64,000 bases of DNA, taken from positions 12,593,671 to 12,657,670 of the forward strand of contig CM036775.1 in assembly GCA_020796225.1 (NCBI GenBank), in the 5' to 3' direction. This document shows positions 52,231-61,569 of this stretch, one piece after another; the stretch's first letter is position 1; each line of letters opens with the position of its first letter. A program made the translations under genes and the position numbers. Source of the stretch: Arion vulgaris (Eukaryota > Mollusca > Gastropoda > Stylommatophora > Arionidae). The notes beneath the pieces are model-generated. The model was not told where the DNA came from. It made no database searches and saw only the letters and a list, made by a program, of their open reading frames with translations.

Positions 52231-52309
52231 GTATGATTTCTCTTTACTGTCTGTCTAAGTCTAGTGTGTTTCTTGGTGTTGGGAAATACTTAGAACATGG
52301 AGGGATTGG

Positions 52310-52548
52310 GGGGGGTCTCAATGGCGAAGTGTTTAAGATGTTTGCCTGTCGTACTGAAGGTTGTAGGTTCAAATCCGGGCCGAGACATGTGCAATTCTTT
52401 CACGAGATCCCTAGGATTATTGCCGGAGCTATGGAGTTCATGCTTTGTGCAATGCTCTCGGCAGATGGCTTGTCATCTCTGCCGACAAGGACGGAGCCAT
52501 ATGCGAACCCGTGCAGTGAAGTCAATCCTTCGCTTATGGACTTAGAAC
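52310..52548 (+). repeat. S5 SINE, full, in OSBP intron
   Basis: Head TCAATGGCGAAGTGTTTAAG (A box) and GTAGGTTCAAATCCGGG (B box). Body CCTAGGATTATTGCCGGAGC and GGCTTGTCATCTCTGCCGAC. Best preserved S5 head. Confidence 0.88.
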
Positions 52549-52559
52549 ATATCAAATGA

Positions 52560-52755
52560 CATGATTTTCTGAAGATTTTTGAATACAGTCAAAGACTTGT
52601 CATACCTAGGAATCATAGTTCATATGTACAGTTCCTACTTCACTGCAACATGTCACCCCATAATTGCTCAGTTCCTGTGCCAACCTAGGAATCCTTTTTT
52701 CAGTAACTTGAAGAATAACTATCGAAATCCAATCTAGATGCAATAAATCAAATCA
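52560..52755. other. Unassigned intronic stretch
   Basis: Nothing recognised. Confidence 0.4.
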
Positions 52756-52757
52756 TA

Positions 52758-53240
52758 GGACAAATGGTGCTCATTTTGAAATGCAAACATGTCACCATGA
52801 AAACAAAGAAAAAAACATATCATAACCCATATTGTAATCTTTCTCCCTACATTATGCTATCAGTGTCAAACCTGGACGCTGACATCAAACGTTAGAAGAA
52901 AACTAGTCGCAACAGAGATGAAGTGTCTATGAAGAATGCTGGGAATATCAAGAAGAGACTAGTTTATAAATGAAGACATCAGGAAAAAGTGGGTACAACA
53001 TCAGTACTAGACTTCATCAAGAAACAACAAATTAAATGGTTCGTCACTAAGATTACCAGCAGAAAGTGCCCTCAAAGAGCAATGTTACTCCGATATAGTG
53101 GATACAAAGTAAAAGGATGTCCACGCAAAAGATAGACCTAGGAGATAACAGAGGCAACGAAAAACACTGTTTGTGAAGCGCACACAAAAACTGGTTCTAT
53201 CAATCTTTACTTATCCTGACTCTGTGAGGCAAAACAGATT
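52758..53240 (+). pseudogene. LINE-E fragment in OSBP intron
   Basis: It matches 28680-29110: ATGCAAACATGTCACCATGA, CCTGGACGCTGACATCAAAC, AGGAAAAAGTGGGTACAACA and AAGAAACAACAAATTAAATG. Confidence 0.78.
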
Positions 53241-53244
53241 TAGA

Positions 53245-53414
53245 GCACAGAAAGAACAGGAGGACCTACCAGAACGTAGTCCAGTCTCCACTGATGTGCA
53301 GACATCTTTGAAGCGATTGTATCTCTCCTTAATTTGTGTGATGCTCATGGAATCATCATTGAAAGTGTGCTGAATCTTCCATATAGCCTTCCCTTGGGTA
53401 TCCCAAGCTTTCAA
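53245..53414 (-). pseudogene. Mariner-type transposase N-terminal (HTH) fragment
   Basis: The minus frame reads AIWKIQHTFNDDSMSITQIK, then ERYNRFKDVCTSVETGLRSG then RSS. This resembles the N-terminal helix-turn-helix region of mariner/SETMAR-type transposases (…I-x-x-x-F-G-D-x-x-x-S-x-x-x-V-x-x-W-x-x-R-F-K-x-G-R-x-S-V-x-D-x-x-R-S-G-R-P-S). No DDE/D catalytic domain follows; a relic. Confidence 0.7.
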
Positions 53415-53479
53415 TAATACCTCTTTATGCGGTACTGTTACTGAAGATTATTCTGTAATTTTGGTGCAGATGGAAATTC

Positions 53480-53755
53480 AACACATCTTCTTCTTTTTGC
53501 TTCGTTCTTACGACCAATTTTAATCACTCTTTGTGATATGTTTGATCTTTGCCAAGAACTGTATACGTTGCACATTGGTTTGGTAGGCCCCTAAATGCAT
53601 AGACTTCTACACTTTAGGACAGTGCATCCGATTTCAGCCAAACCTCTTTAGTTGCCTCTTACGACATGCGTGGCAGGTTACAGTGTTCTTTACACAGTTC
53701 ACTTTTTGACAGGTTCTTTACACCCCAAATTTGGGCCCTGGTAACCACTCAGGTG
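53480..53755 (-). repeat. S3 SINE, minus strand, exact 11-bp target-site duplication
   Basis: Reversed S3 from TCTTCTTCTTTTTGCTTCGT to GGTAACCACTCAGG. Flanked by ATTCAACACAT on both sides. It has an internal partial duplication of TTCTTTACAC near 53690-53725. Confidence 0.9.
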
Positions 53756-53759
53756 ATTC

Positions 53760-53945
53760 AACACATGTTCACTACACTAGAAGTCATCTTCTAAATTACA
53801 TCGGAGACCCTCGTCGGTGCTACAGAGTTTGTGCACTGTCGCTGAGATCTTCCTCTGTAAGAAAGAGATCGGAGCTCACATGGTTACTCCCAAGTGCAAT
53901 GATGATGGTCCTATCAATCAATCGCTACACTAACTTACAGGTCAA
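53760..53945 (+). repeat. S6-related fragment
   Basis: It shares AAATTACATCGGAGACCCTC, CAGAGTTTGTGCACTG and GCAATGATGATGGTCCTATC with 57010-57140. Confidence 0.65.
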
Positions 53946-54105
53946 ATGTCAATGATTGGTACTCTGCAGTCAGGAAAAATTAACATCATGCACACATGTG
54001 GGTCCAGGGCACCTCCTGTGCTTCATTTATTTCCGTTGGTAAAAGTTATGTTAGGATATCTTTTAAACAGACTTCATACAATGCTTTGACTTTATCGGTA
54101 TTTGG
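53945..54105. other. Unassigned intronic stretch
   Basis: Nothing recognised. Confidence 0.4.
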
Positions 54106-54655
54106 TTAACTCTTTCGTCGCACACTGCCACGGCGGAAGTCCTTTACACACCATTAGCCGCACACTGCGCTATAGAGTTGCTTCCCTTATAAGAAATCTT
54201 TCTAGTTTTACTTCTACTACTTTTTAACCTTGTTATTCTATTAGGGTGTTCAGTTTTCTTTGTTAGTATATAATAATATATATATATGTTTATTTATTGA
54301 AGAGTAGTTAGGTGTTGTTTTTACCTCCTTGAATTAACTGTTTAAAAATAATCAGCAGGAAATAATCAGCATGAAGAGTTTACCTCCTTGAATGAACTGT
54401 TTAAAATTGGAAATAACTCAGCATGAAAAGAGTTTACCTCCCTAATGTGAATTGAACTTGTTTAGAAAATTGAATACCAGCATGAAAGAGTTACTCTTGA
54501 TTACTAAATAGAAATAACTCAGCATGAAAAGAGTTTACCTTCCTTGAATGAACTGTTTAAAAATTGAGGAAATAACTCAGCATGAAAAGAGTTTACCTTC
54601 CTTGAATGAACTGTTTAAAAATTGAGGAAATAACTCAGCATGAAAAGAAGATTAA
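54106..54655. mobile_element. Second TTAA MITE family with internal 59-bp array
   Basis: The left end TTAACTCTTTCGTCGCACAC and next 140 bp are the reverse complement of 49600-49800. From about 54310 a unit with AACTCAGCATGAAAAGAGTT and CCTTGAATGAACTGTTTAAA repeats about six times, ending at a TTAA (54652). Confidence 0.7.
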
Positions 54656-54699
54656 CTAAACTCAATGATTTATTTATATTTTAGACTCCGTGGAGATGC

Positions 54700-55120
54700 A
54701 ATGAATGAATGCTGATGTAGTCTTCCCCCAACAGATGTCAAAGTGCATGCATATATGAATGGTTCCCGTGGCCCTACTGGTTACACATATCCCTCTCTCT
54801 CTGTTCCTCAAGCATCCAATTTTACATATGCAATGTGTAATTCCAAATACCTTAATTCACTGGATCATAAATCATCATAAGTATCTTCTCCTTCCGAACT
54901 TGACTTCCATGCTCCCATGACAGCAGTTCTGAAAAACTCTCTATTCTGTGCAAGTTGACGCGTCAGCACAATCATTCTCAGATCGTCAGTGACATCTGGC
55001 ACTCATCGTCTTCTATGTCTTCCTCTCATTCTTCTTCCAGACACCATTCCCTACAGAATTATCTTCTCTAGGCAGTCATGTTGTTTGTTGTCTGAAATAT
55101 TTAATTTTCCTTGATTTTAT
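54700..55120 (-). pseudogene. RNase H LINE 3' end and LINE-D fragment
   Basis: 54715-54870 matches 29180-29340 (CCCAACAGATGTCAAAGTGC, TGAATGGTTCCCGTGGCCCT). 54890-55120 resembles LINE-D minus strand (CAGATCGTCAGTGACATCTG, TCTTCCTCTCATTCTTCTTC). Confidence 0.6.
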
Positions 55121-55125
55121 GTCCT

Positions 55126-55242
55126 TTAACTCTTTGAGGACCAAACGCCACTTTACCAGGAGCCACACTAAAAGGGGTTTTTTATTTTAAAAACAAATGA
55201 CTTGTAAAAATATGGATTTTGTCCTGGTCCACTAAGAGTCAA
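55126..55242. mobile_element. TTAA MITE, third-position copy of the 118-bp family
   Basis: Left TTAACTCTTTGAGGACCAAA; right CTGGTCCACTAAGAGTCAA, with TTAA changed to TCAA. Confidence 0.85.
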
Positions 55243-55244
55243 TA

Positions 55245-55480
55245 GCCAACTCACTTTAATATCAAACTTGTAAAACAGAATCACTGGATAGATTCAACAT
55301 TAATTTTACTACCCTCATCCAACAGATGGTTGCCAAGAACCTAAACCCTCCGACAATCAATGCAAGCCCACTCACTCTCTCATTGTCGTAAACACCCATA
55401 TACTCTTTAACTAGAACATGACAGCAACAAAGGCAGGGCATTCATATCTAATACAGCTGTAATCCTTAGGGTTATGAAAA
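55245..55480. other. LINE-like remnant, mostly unassigned
   Basis: 55290-55370 resembles 29320-29400 (CATCCAACAGA...TTGCCAAGAACC), the RNase H LINE end. Nothing else is recognised. Confidence 0.4.
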
Positions 55481-55484
55481 TCGT

Positions 55485-55640
55485 GGCATATACTTTAGAA
55501 CGTAGCCATCAACCACAGTAAACAAGTCATTGATTTTCTAGGCACACTTATACGTTCAGTAGTTTGCCATTGCTTTCTGAACGGTGAGGTCTATTTTTAC
55601 CTTTTGTAAAAACCCACGGAAACGAATTTGCTACCTAGGG
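55485..55640 (-). repeat. S2 SINE, minus strand, 3' part
   Basis: It contains GCCATCAACCACAGTAAACA, TTCAGTAGTTTGCCATTGCT and AAAACCCACGGAAACGAATT. Confidence 0.85.
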
Positions 55641-55664
55641 TTATGAGCTAATAATAATAGGGTT

Positions 55665-55845
55665 ATTCTCCGGGACCCAGGATGCAGAGGCAGACCAAGA
55701 AGAAGATGGCTACAAGATATTAAAGAAACCATGAATATGACCATTGGCAAAGTGGGTGAACTAGCTAGAGACAGAGTGAATTCAGATGCGCTGCAAAGAG
55801 AGCAACGTCCTATAAAGGACACACACCTTGATGATGATAAGCTAA
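55665..55845 (+). pseudogene. LINE-A C-terminal tail
   Basis: It encodes GCRGRPRRRWLQDIKETMNM then TIGKVGELARDRVN, then a frameshift before RCAAKRATSYKGHTP. Confidence 0.8.
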
Positions 55846-55849
55846 TATG

Positions 55850-56460
55850 AACCACATTCCTCCCACTGTACAGAATCAGCTGCAGCTACCAGTAGTTTTG
55901 TTGGAAGAAAATGTGGAGAACCAACACTAATGTCCCATACTTTTATCCATGCATGTTTTCTCAGGAAGATTGAAACAAGATGCTCTCTGAGACAGTGGAT
56001 GGAGCGCTGGGAGGTCTAAGCTGACAAAAATCATTTTTTTGCCAGAGCATGCAGGTGTAAGGGAAATGAACACGCAGAGTGGCTTGCAGGTATGGCTTCA
56101 GTAGGTAAAGGCTTGCAGGTATGGCTTGCAGGTATGGCTGTTGTGCAAAGTGGGCAAGCAATGAACCAGGCTGATATTCTGAATTTCTAAGGGAGAGAGG
56201 ACATGTACACGATTCACGTAATAGTGGTGAATCTACAACACTAACCAAACCTGCTAGAATGTCAAGTGTAGTGTAGCTAGACAAGAACATTATGCTGGTA
56301 ACCACAGAAGAATAGTAAACCAACACAGAACTGGGGTCGTCAGTCGCTACACACTACAAGACATATTGGGATATTAGTGCACTTATGGACTAATTGGTTC
56401 AACGTGCAGTGACGATGATCCTACGACTAAACTGAACTAAAAATAAAACTAAACACAACG
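55850..56460 (+). pseudogene. RNase H LINE relic in OSBP intron
   Basis: 56040-56110 encodes an FARACRCKGNEHAEWLAGMA-type RNase H end (P-G-H lost), followed by the 3' part shared with 14330-14460 (CGTGCAGTGACGATGATCCT). Confidence 0.65.
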
Positions 56461-56464
56461 CAGG

Positions 56465-56700
56465 ATGTAACACAAGGGTTCAAAGTGACAAGTGCTTTCC
56501 TTTCTAAGTACTTAAAACATGCTTATACAGAACACTACGAACAAACAATAATAGACATTGATATTTGATCCACACATTCACTACCGAATTAAAAAATATG
56601 CTCTGGCTGAACTAATATGTGTTGATATTTTCATTCCATGGATGTATTTACTAGGTACGCTGTGGTTTTCTTAGTTTTCAACACGTTGTTATGAATTATA
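56465..56700. other. Unassigned intronic stretch
   Basis: Nothing recognised. Confidence 0.4.
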
Positions 56701-56704
56701 TATT

Positions 56705-57150
56705 GTTTTCTAAGGGCTCTTTGTGGCGTAGAGGTTAGGTGCTCGTCTCTCGTGCCAAAGGTACCATGTTCGCTCCCTCATGGAGCCATTTGGATATTTT
56801 ACCAGAGATCCCTGATTCTCAGTGTAGGTGAGATTGAGTTCCTAGTCCTATCAGAGACAGACGATAATACATAGGTCCTGTGTTCAATTTGAGTGTGTAA
56901 AAGAACACTCGGCACAAAATCGAGAAGAGCAGGCCAGAAAGCCGCTACCCAGACAAAATTCATTAGGAAAGATTCGAAATAAAATTTCTACAAAACATCT
57001 TCACTATCTTCAAAATTACATCAGGGACCCTTGCAGATGTTACAGAGTTCGTGCACTGCAGTTGAGATCTTCCTGTGTAAGAAAGAGATCAGGGCACACA
57101 TGGTTACTCACTGAAGTGCAATGATGATGGTCCAATCAATCATATTGTTT
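56705..57150 (+). repeat. S6 SINE, longest copy
   Basis: Head CTTTGTGGCGTAGAGGTTAG (A box) and GGTACCATGTTCGCTCCC (B box region), then AGAGATCCCTGATTCTCAGT, CAGAGACAGACGATAATACA and a longer 3' part to about 57150. Confidence 0.85.
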
Positions 57151-57600
57151 TCTAGATAAATCAGTTTTCTGTTATCAAGTACCAAAAGAATGATACACGT
57201 TGATTCATGGATTGGAATACGATGTAAATTTAACACAAATTTTACCTGAAATTATCGTGGAGCATCTAGCCAAATAGATTAGAGCACAGGCTCACATTCC
57301 AGAACCAGTTCAATCCCCATCACGGCCAATGAGTTTTTTTCAGTCGAGGCATAAAGAAAAATCCTAACCTGAAAGTTTTGCAGCAACTATACTAGCAATG
57401 ATGCCATTTAATTTCAAAGACTTTCTCCCCACCCCATCCTCCTTGCCATACACTACCTTAAGAGCAATATTACAAGCAGCAACATTATTTTTTAATTGCA
57501 TGAAAATTCTTAGCGTGTGCAGCTGTTGGTTTATTTTAATAAACAATCTTAGCACACTGCAGCAGTTAGTACGAGTGTGTTAATTATTATATATCTTATT
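57150..57600. other. Unassigned intronic stretch
   Basis: Possible tRNA-like remnant at 57260-57330 (AGATTAGAGCACAGGCTCAC, CCAGTTCAATCCCCATC), too weak to call a family. Confidence 0.4.
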
Positions 57601-57610
57601 TTCTGGACAG

Positions 57611-57722
57611 ACGTACTGATAGCATGGAAAGCTATCCTGATGTCTCCAGTGAATCTGAATCTGATGGCAGCAGCAATGAAGCTCGAGTCTACACCACCAA
57701 AACATCACCAAAGAAAGTTTCA
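57611..57722 (+). CDS. OSBP: OSBP exon, serine-rich linker
   Basis: Internal exon of the same gene. The acceptor is TTCTGGACAG ending at 57610 and the donor GTAAGT starts at 57723. The first base completes the Arg codon begun in the previous exon; 37 codons follow and it ends in phase 0. The peptide contains TDSMESYPDVSSESESDG followed by SSNEARVYTTKTSPKKVS. It is an acidic, serine-rich linker between the FFAT motif and the ORD, a region expected to be disordered and phosphorylated in OSBP. I infer exon status from the good splice sites and the exact phase match on both sides. The linker itself is poorly conserved, so sequence similarity gives little support. Confidence 0.85.
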
Positions 57723-57834
57723 GTAAGTTTAATCATAGTTGTGTGTCAATTCTTCTAGACTCTGTCATCAACTAGAAAATAGGAAATTTTTTTGGGGGGA
57801 TACCTTGAAGATTTTGCCAGCTCATTGATGACAG

Positions 57835-58195
57835 CCATATGGCCAGCCCTAACCTTAATGACAACATCAACCACCTTACAAGAAGAGATCAGAGCACTAT
57901 TTTAGACTCAACCCAACACATAACACTTAATAATCACTTGAACAGAATTCATCCACAACACACTCCAGAGTGCCAACTGTACACGCATCATCATGAAACC
58001 GTTCACCACCACCTCTTCAAGTGTCAAGCACTAGATGACATCAGGAAGACCTCCTTCCTCCAAGGCCAGATAAATGGAACACATTATACGGAATAAAAGA
58101 ACAACTTACAGACACATGCAGATACCACTATATAGCATTAGGCAAGGGCAAAAGCTCAAGTGCCGCTGGATCATTGAAGAAGAAGAAGATAACGT
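57835..58195 (+). pseudogene. LINE-H related C-terminal fragment
   Basis: The + frame reads NHLTRRDQSTILDSTQHITL, NNHLNRIHPQHTPECQLYTH and HHETVHHHLFKCQALDDIRK. Same layout as the RLRTGHC-x-L and C-x-x-C-x-H end of LINE-H, but a distinct lineage. Ends in a GAA run at about 58190. Confidence 0.75.
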
Positions 58196-58244
58196 TATGA
58201 TTTCTTCTATCCTTGTTCATCAACTATTGTAGCTGTTAGTTACC

Positions 58245-58345
58245 ATCATACCTTGAAGAGGGTATATCATCTCTGCCGACAGGACGGAGCCATCGAGGAA
58301 CTCAGTGTGATGAAGTCAATCCTTCGCCTTTGGAACTTTTGGGGA
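58245..58345 (+). repeat. S5 SINE fragment
   Basis: It contains TATCATCTCTGCCGACAGGA, CGGAGCCATCGAGGAACTCA and AGTCAATCCTTCGCC. Confidence 0.75.
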
Positions 58346-58479
58346 TACCTTGAAGATTTTGCTAACTCATTGATAAAGTTGCTTGTGATGGGGGAAACTC
58401 TGTGTGTGCAATGTCAGTCTTTCAGTGTTCTTTTTTAGCCACATTTGTGTGCTATTTTAGCCACCTTTGTGCGCTATTT

Positions 58480-58668
58480 TTCCGATCCAGAAGCACTTGA
58501 GCTTTCAGCTCTTCGCTCAGTGCCATGGACATCGTAAACCTTCGGTTCGGTGCCACAACACCATGAATCTGGGAACCTGTGGCTTTTCTGCCAGCCGCAG
58601 AATTGAACCCGCACTCACAGAGGGCTAGTCACCCGAGTCCAAGCTCGATTACACGCTGGGCAGGTGTG
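58480..58668 (-). repeat. S1 SINE, minus strand, inside the array
   Basis: Reversed S1 from CCGATCCAGAAGCACTTGAG to the CACGCTGGGCAG head, flanked by TGTGCGCTATTTTT and TGTGCTATTTTTAG, array units that also serve as the duplication. Confidence 0.88.
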
Positions 58669-58864
58669 CTATTTTTAGCCACCTTTGTGTGCTATTTTGG
58701 CCACCCTTAATGTACTATTTAGCCACTCTCAGTGTACTATTTTAGCCACTCTCAGTGTACTTTTTTAACCACTCTTGTGTAATTTTTTTTAACCACTCTC
58801 AATGTGCTATTTTAACCACTCTGTGTACTTTTTTAACCACTCTCAATGTGCTATTTTAGCCACC

Positions 58865-59004
58865 TTAAGTCCTTGTGACTAAACGTCACACTATGTGGCT
58901 TTGTGTTGACGCCTTTTACCAGAGCCACACTAAAGGGCATTTTATATTCTAAAAACAAGTGACTTGTAAAAACATGACTTTTGCTTTGGTCCACTAAAAG
59001 TTAA
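58865..59004. mobile_element. TTAA MITE of the 118-bp family, inside the array
   Basis: It starts TTAAGTCCTTGTGACTAAAC and ends TTGGTCCACTAAAAGTTAA. Both TTAA copies are intact. Confidence 0.88.
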
Positions 59005-59241
59005 GTGAGCTATTTTAGCCACCCTCAATGTGATATTTTAGCCACCCTCAATGTGATATTTTAGTCACCCTCAATGTGACATTTTAGCCACCCTCAATGT
59101 GATATTTTAGCCACCCTCAATGTGTGATGTTAAAAAAAGTGAATCATCCTCTCAAAACATACATAACTGTAACAATCTAATTTTGTGTAGCAATAACACA
59201 GCTGTCCTCAATCCCCAGAAAGAACATCAGAGGACAGCTAG

Positions 59242-59418
59242 TCAAGACAAAACCCAGTGCCAAAGTCCATATCCTCAGACTCGCATGGCTCAGATTCTTC
59301 TTTGACATCACGTAGAAAAAGGCGTAAGCGTATTGCTGACAAGCCCAACATCAGTCTCAACTTATGGAGTTTTATGAAAAATGCAATAGGAAAAGAGCTT
59401 TCAAAGATACCAATGCCA
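59242..59418 (+). CDS. OSBP: OSBP exon, basic segment and start of ORD
   Basis: Internal exon of 59 codons in phase 0 at both ends. The donor GTAAGTG starts at 59419. The C-terminal part reads NISLNLWSFMKNAIGKELSK then IPMP, nearly identical to the start of the ORD in animal OSBP (NLWS-MKN-IGKELSKIPMP), which forms the N-terminal lid over the sterol/PI4P pocket. Before it is a basic run, SRRKRRKRIADKP, after a serine-rich stretch. The start is chosen by phase: an in-frame TAG at 59239-59241 blocks a longer exon. That forces the acceptor to be CTAG at 59241, although a better pyrimidine tract ends at CCCCAG (59218). The 3' boundary and the domain assignment are firm; the 5' boundary is less so. 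Confidence 0.92.
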
Positions 59419-59495
59419 GTAAGTGTCTGTGTGTGCATTGTTGTTGTGTTTTGTTTTTTTTAACTTGAAGAAACTCAGTTTGTCTCTCCTTTTTT

Positions 59496-60160
59496 TTCCA
59501 ATGCTTTATCATAGACTTCCAGAAAGTAGATCATTTGCTGTGATGGTAGCACCAAGTTCTTATTGTAGCAAACTATGCTTTGTCATAGACTTCCAGAAAG
59601 TAGGTCATTTGCTGTGATGGTAGCGCCAAGTTCTTATTGTAGCAAACTATACTTTGTCATAGACTTCCAGAAAGTAGGTCATTTGCTGTGATAGTAGCGC
59701 CAAGTTCTTATTGTAGCAAACTATGCTTTGTCATAGACTTCCAGCAAGTAGGTCATTTGCTGTGATGGTAGCGCCAAGTTCTTATTGTAGCAAACTATGC
59801 TTTGTCATAGACTTCCAGAAAGTAGGTCATTTGCTGTGATGGTAGCGCCAAGTTCTTATTGTAGTAAACTATACTTTGTCATAGACTTCCAGAAAGTAGG
59901 TCATTTGCTGTGATGGTAGCGCCAAGTTCTTATTGTAGTAAACTATGCTTTGTCATAGACTTCCAGAAAGTAGGTCATTTGCTGTGATGGTAGCGCCAAG
60001 TTCTTATTGTAGCAAACTATACTTTGTCATAGACTTCCAGAAAGTAGGTCATTTGCTTGATGGTAGGCAGTTCTATTGTAGCAAACTATACTTTGTCATA
60101 GACTTCCAGCAAGTAGATCATTTGCTGTGATGGTAGCGCCAAGTTCATATTGTAGCAAGA
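59496..60160. repeat. 74-bp tandem array, about nine copies, in OSBP intron
   Basis: The unit CTTTGTCATAGACTTCCAGA then AAGTAGGTCATTTGCTGTGA, TGGTAGCGCCAAGTTCTTAT and TGTAGCAAACTATA repeats from about 80 bp after the donor. One copy near 60055 is shortened. Confidence 0.95.
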
Positions 60161-60261
60161 CAAATAGAACAGCTTGTGCAAGTTGTCCAAACTAGAACAC
60201 ATGTTGTGATTAAAATATGATGATACAAACTAGGTGTCGTGAGGGCAGAGTGGTAGCATAT

Positions 60262-60360
60262 TTAACTCCTTGTGGACTAAATGCCACACTATGGGCCATT
60301 TTTTATTCTAATATCAAATGGTTTGTAAAAACATGGCTTTTGTCCTGGTCCACTAAGAAG
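60262..60360. mobile_element. TTAA MITE of the 118-bp family, right end damaged
   Basis: Left TTAACTCCTTGTGGACTAAA; right CTGGTCCACTAAGAAG without TTAA. Confidence 0.8.
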
Positions 60361-60364
60361 CAGC

Positions 60365-60605
60365 CAACCATAGTGATCATCAGTATGCATACTCTTCTAT
60401 GTCTGTTGGAGGAGACTGTGCACCTATTGGTCTGATGAGGGTGCTGTGATGTTGGTTTAATAGCCAAACTATGTATATGTCACATCTGATAGTAGACTGA
60501 ACAGAGAGATCAAAGCTAGAATCCAGCAAGCCAATACCATTACAACTTAACCCCAATCTTGAAACACCCAGCAATTCCAGTAGAGGCTAAAAGACAAATT
60601 ATAAA
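60365..60605 (+). pseudogene. LINE-like fragment
   Basis: 60370-60435 resembles the GCATACTCTTCTATGTCTGT end of the RNase H LINE. 60540-60605 starts LINE-E/F-like sequence that resumes after the S3 insertion. Confidence 0.5.
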
Positions 60606-60611
60606 TGCAAT

Positions 60612-60828
60612 CCGGGCCCAAATTTGGGGTGTAAAGAATAGAATCACTGTTACCTGCCACGCATGTCGTAAGAGGCGATTAAGGAGATTTGGCTGAAATC
60701 GAATGCACAGGTCCTAAACATGTAGAAGTCTAAGCGTTTAGGGGCCTACCAAACCAATGTGCAACGTATACACGTTCTTGGCAAAGAGCAAACATATCAC
60801 AAAGAATGTGAATGCAAAGAAGAAGAAG
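60612..60828 (+). repeat. S3 SINE with exact 12-bp target-site duplication
   Basis: S3 from CGGGCCCAAATTTGGGGTGT to a (GAA)n tail. Flanked by ATAAATGCAATC at about 60600-60611 and 60829-60840. The 5' head is slightly truncated. Confidence 0.92.
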
Positions 60829-60840
60829 ATAAATGCAATC

Positions 60841-61262
60841 TTTATACCAACACTGCTGCCAGTGCCAAACATGGGCACTGACAAAAGAACAAGAAAGGAA
60901 AATTAACCACATGTGAAATGAGATGCTTGAGGAAAGCAGTAAATAAAACAAGAAGAGACCATATAAGAAATGAGGAAATTAGAAGAACAGTCGGAACAAC
61001 ACCTGCTATTAGATTCATTGAATAACAGAGACTCAAATGGTTTGGCCACTTGGTGAAAATGAACCCGAATACACCAGTTGCAAGAGCGTAGAACCTGAAA
61101 ATGGAATTATCAAGGGAAGGGCAGACAAAGAAAAGATGGATTGATGGAGTTACAGACATCTTAAAACTCCACAATACCACAGCATATCAAGCGACTGAGT
61201 ATGCACTATCTCAGAAACCGATCATCATTAAACCTTCTACGACTAACGGCAAAAAAAAAAGC
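60841..61262 (+). pseudogene. LINE-E/F-type C-terminal region in OSBP intron
   Basis: It encodes TLLPVPNMGTDKRTRKEN, MRCLRKAVNKTRRDHIRNEE, FGHLVKMNPNTPVA and GRAEKKMDXWSYRHLKTPQ-type frames, with several frameshifts. Ends in a long A-run. Confidence 0.7.
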
Positions 61263-61264
61263 AG

Positions 61265-61400
61265 AGAAGGACAAAAGAAAGAAAATAATATGTATATGTC
61301 TTCCCAGTTTAAAGGTTACTGTTTGTGTATAACTATATTGTTCAATGCATGAATAAATGTTAGAGTATGTGACTAGCAAATGTGACGCTGTGGGTGTCTG
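61265..61400. other. Unassigned intronic stretch
   Basis: Nothing recognised. Confidence 0.4.
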
Positions 61401-61404
61401 GTCA

Positions 61405-61565
61405 TCTGCATTCTTAATGTATGTCCCATATATACCGTCTAGGAAGTCTGAATTTCTTCTCTTCTTTTGTATCTTTAGCTTGATAAAGACCTTTTAGTCG
61501 AAATGTTGTTGTATATTGTTTTTGTGCTTTGTAAAACTACAGTACTTTTTTTTTTACATCTTTCG
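61405..61565 (+). repeat. Dispersed repeat with hammerhead-like core
   Basis: Core GCTTGATAAAGACCTTTTAG then TCGAAATGTTGTTGTA at 61478-61510, then AAAACTACAGTACTTT. Confidence 0.7.
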
Positions 61566-61569
61566 TCAA

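Larger units (their letters stand above)
52231..57610 (+). other. OSBP: OSBP intron between FFAT and linker exons (5.4 kb)
   Basis: The intron starts GTATGA and ends GGACAG. It is filled with an S5 SINE, LINE-E, a mariner-type transposase fragment, an S3 SINE, TTAA MITEs, LINE-A, RNase H LINE relics and an S6 SINE, all listed separately. I saw no additional exon in it. Confidence 0.8.
58430..59135. repeat. 24-27 bp tandem array interrupted by two insertions
   Basis: The unit TGTGCTATTTTAGCCACC then CTCAA repeats about 18 times. It is split by an S1 SINE (58480-58668) and a TTAA MITE (58865-59004). The last copies end 84 bp before the OSBP ORD exon's first candidate acceptor. Confidence 0.9.
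57723..59241 (+). other. OSBP: OSBP intron between linker and ORD-start exons (1.5 kb)
   Basis: The intron starts GTAAGT. It contains a LINE-H fragment, an S5 fragment and a 24-27 bp array. An S1 SINE and a TTAA MITE are inserted in that array. The 3' end is ambiguous because five AG dinucleotides lie in the last 25 bases. Confidence 0.8.

Noticed and set aside
1494..58668. tRNA genes at the many A/B-box-like heads
   Set aside because: Heads are embedded in SINE bodies repeated many times, and I could not draw a complete cloverleaf with an anticodon arm.
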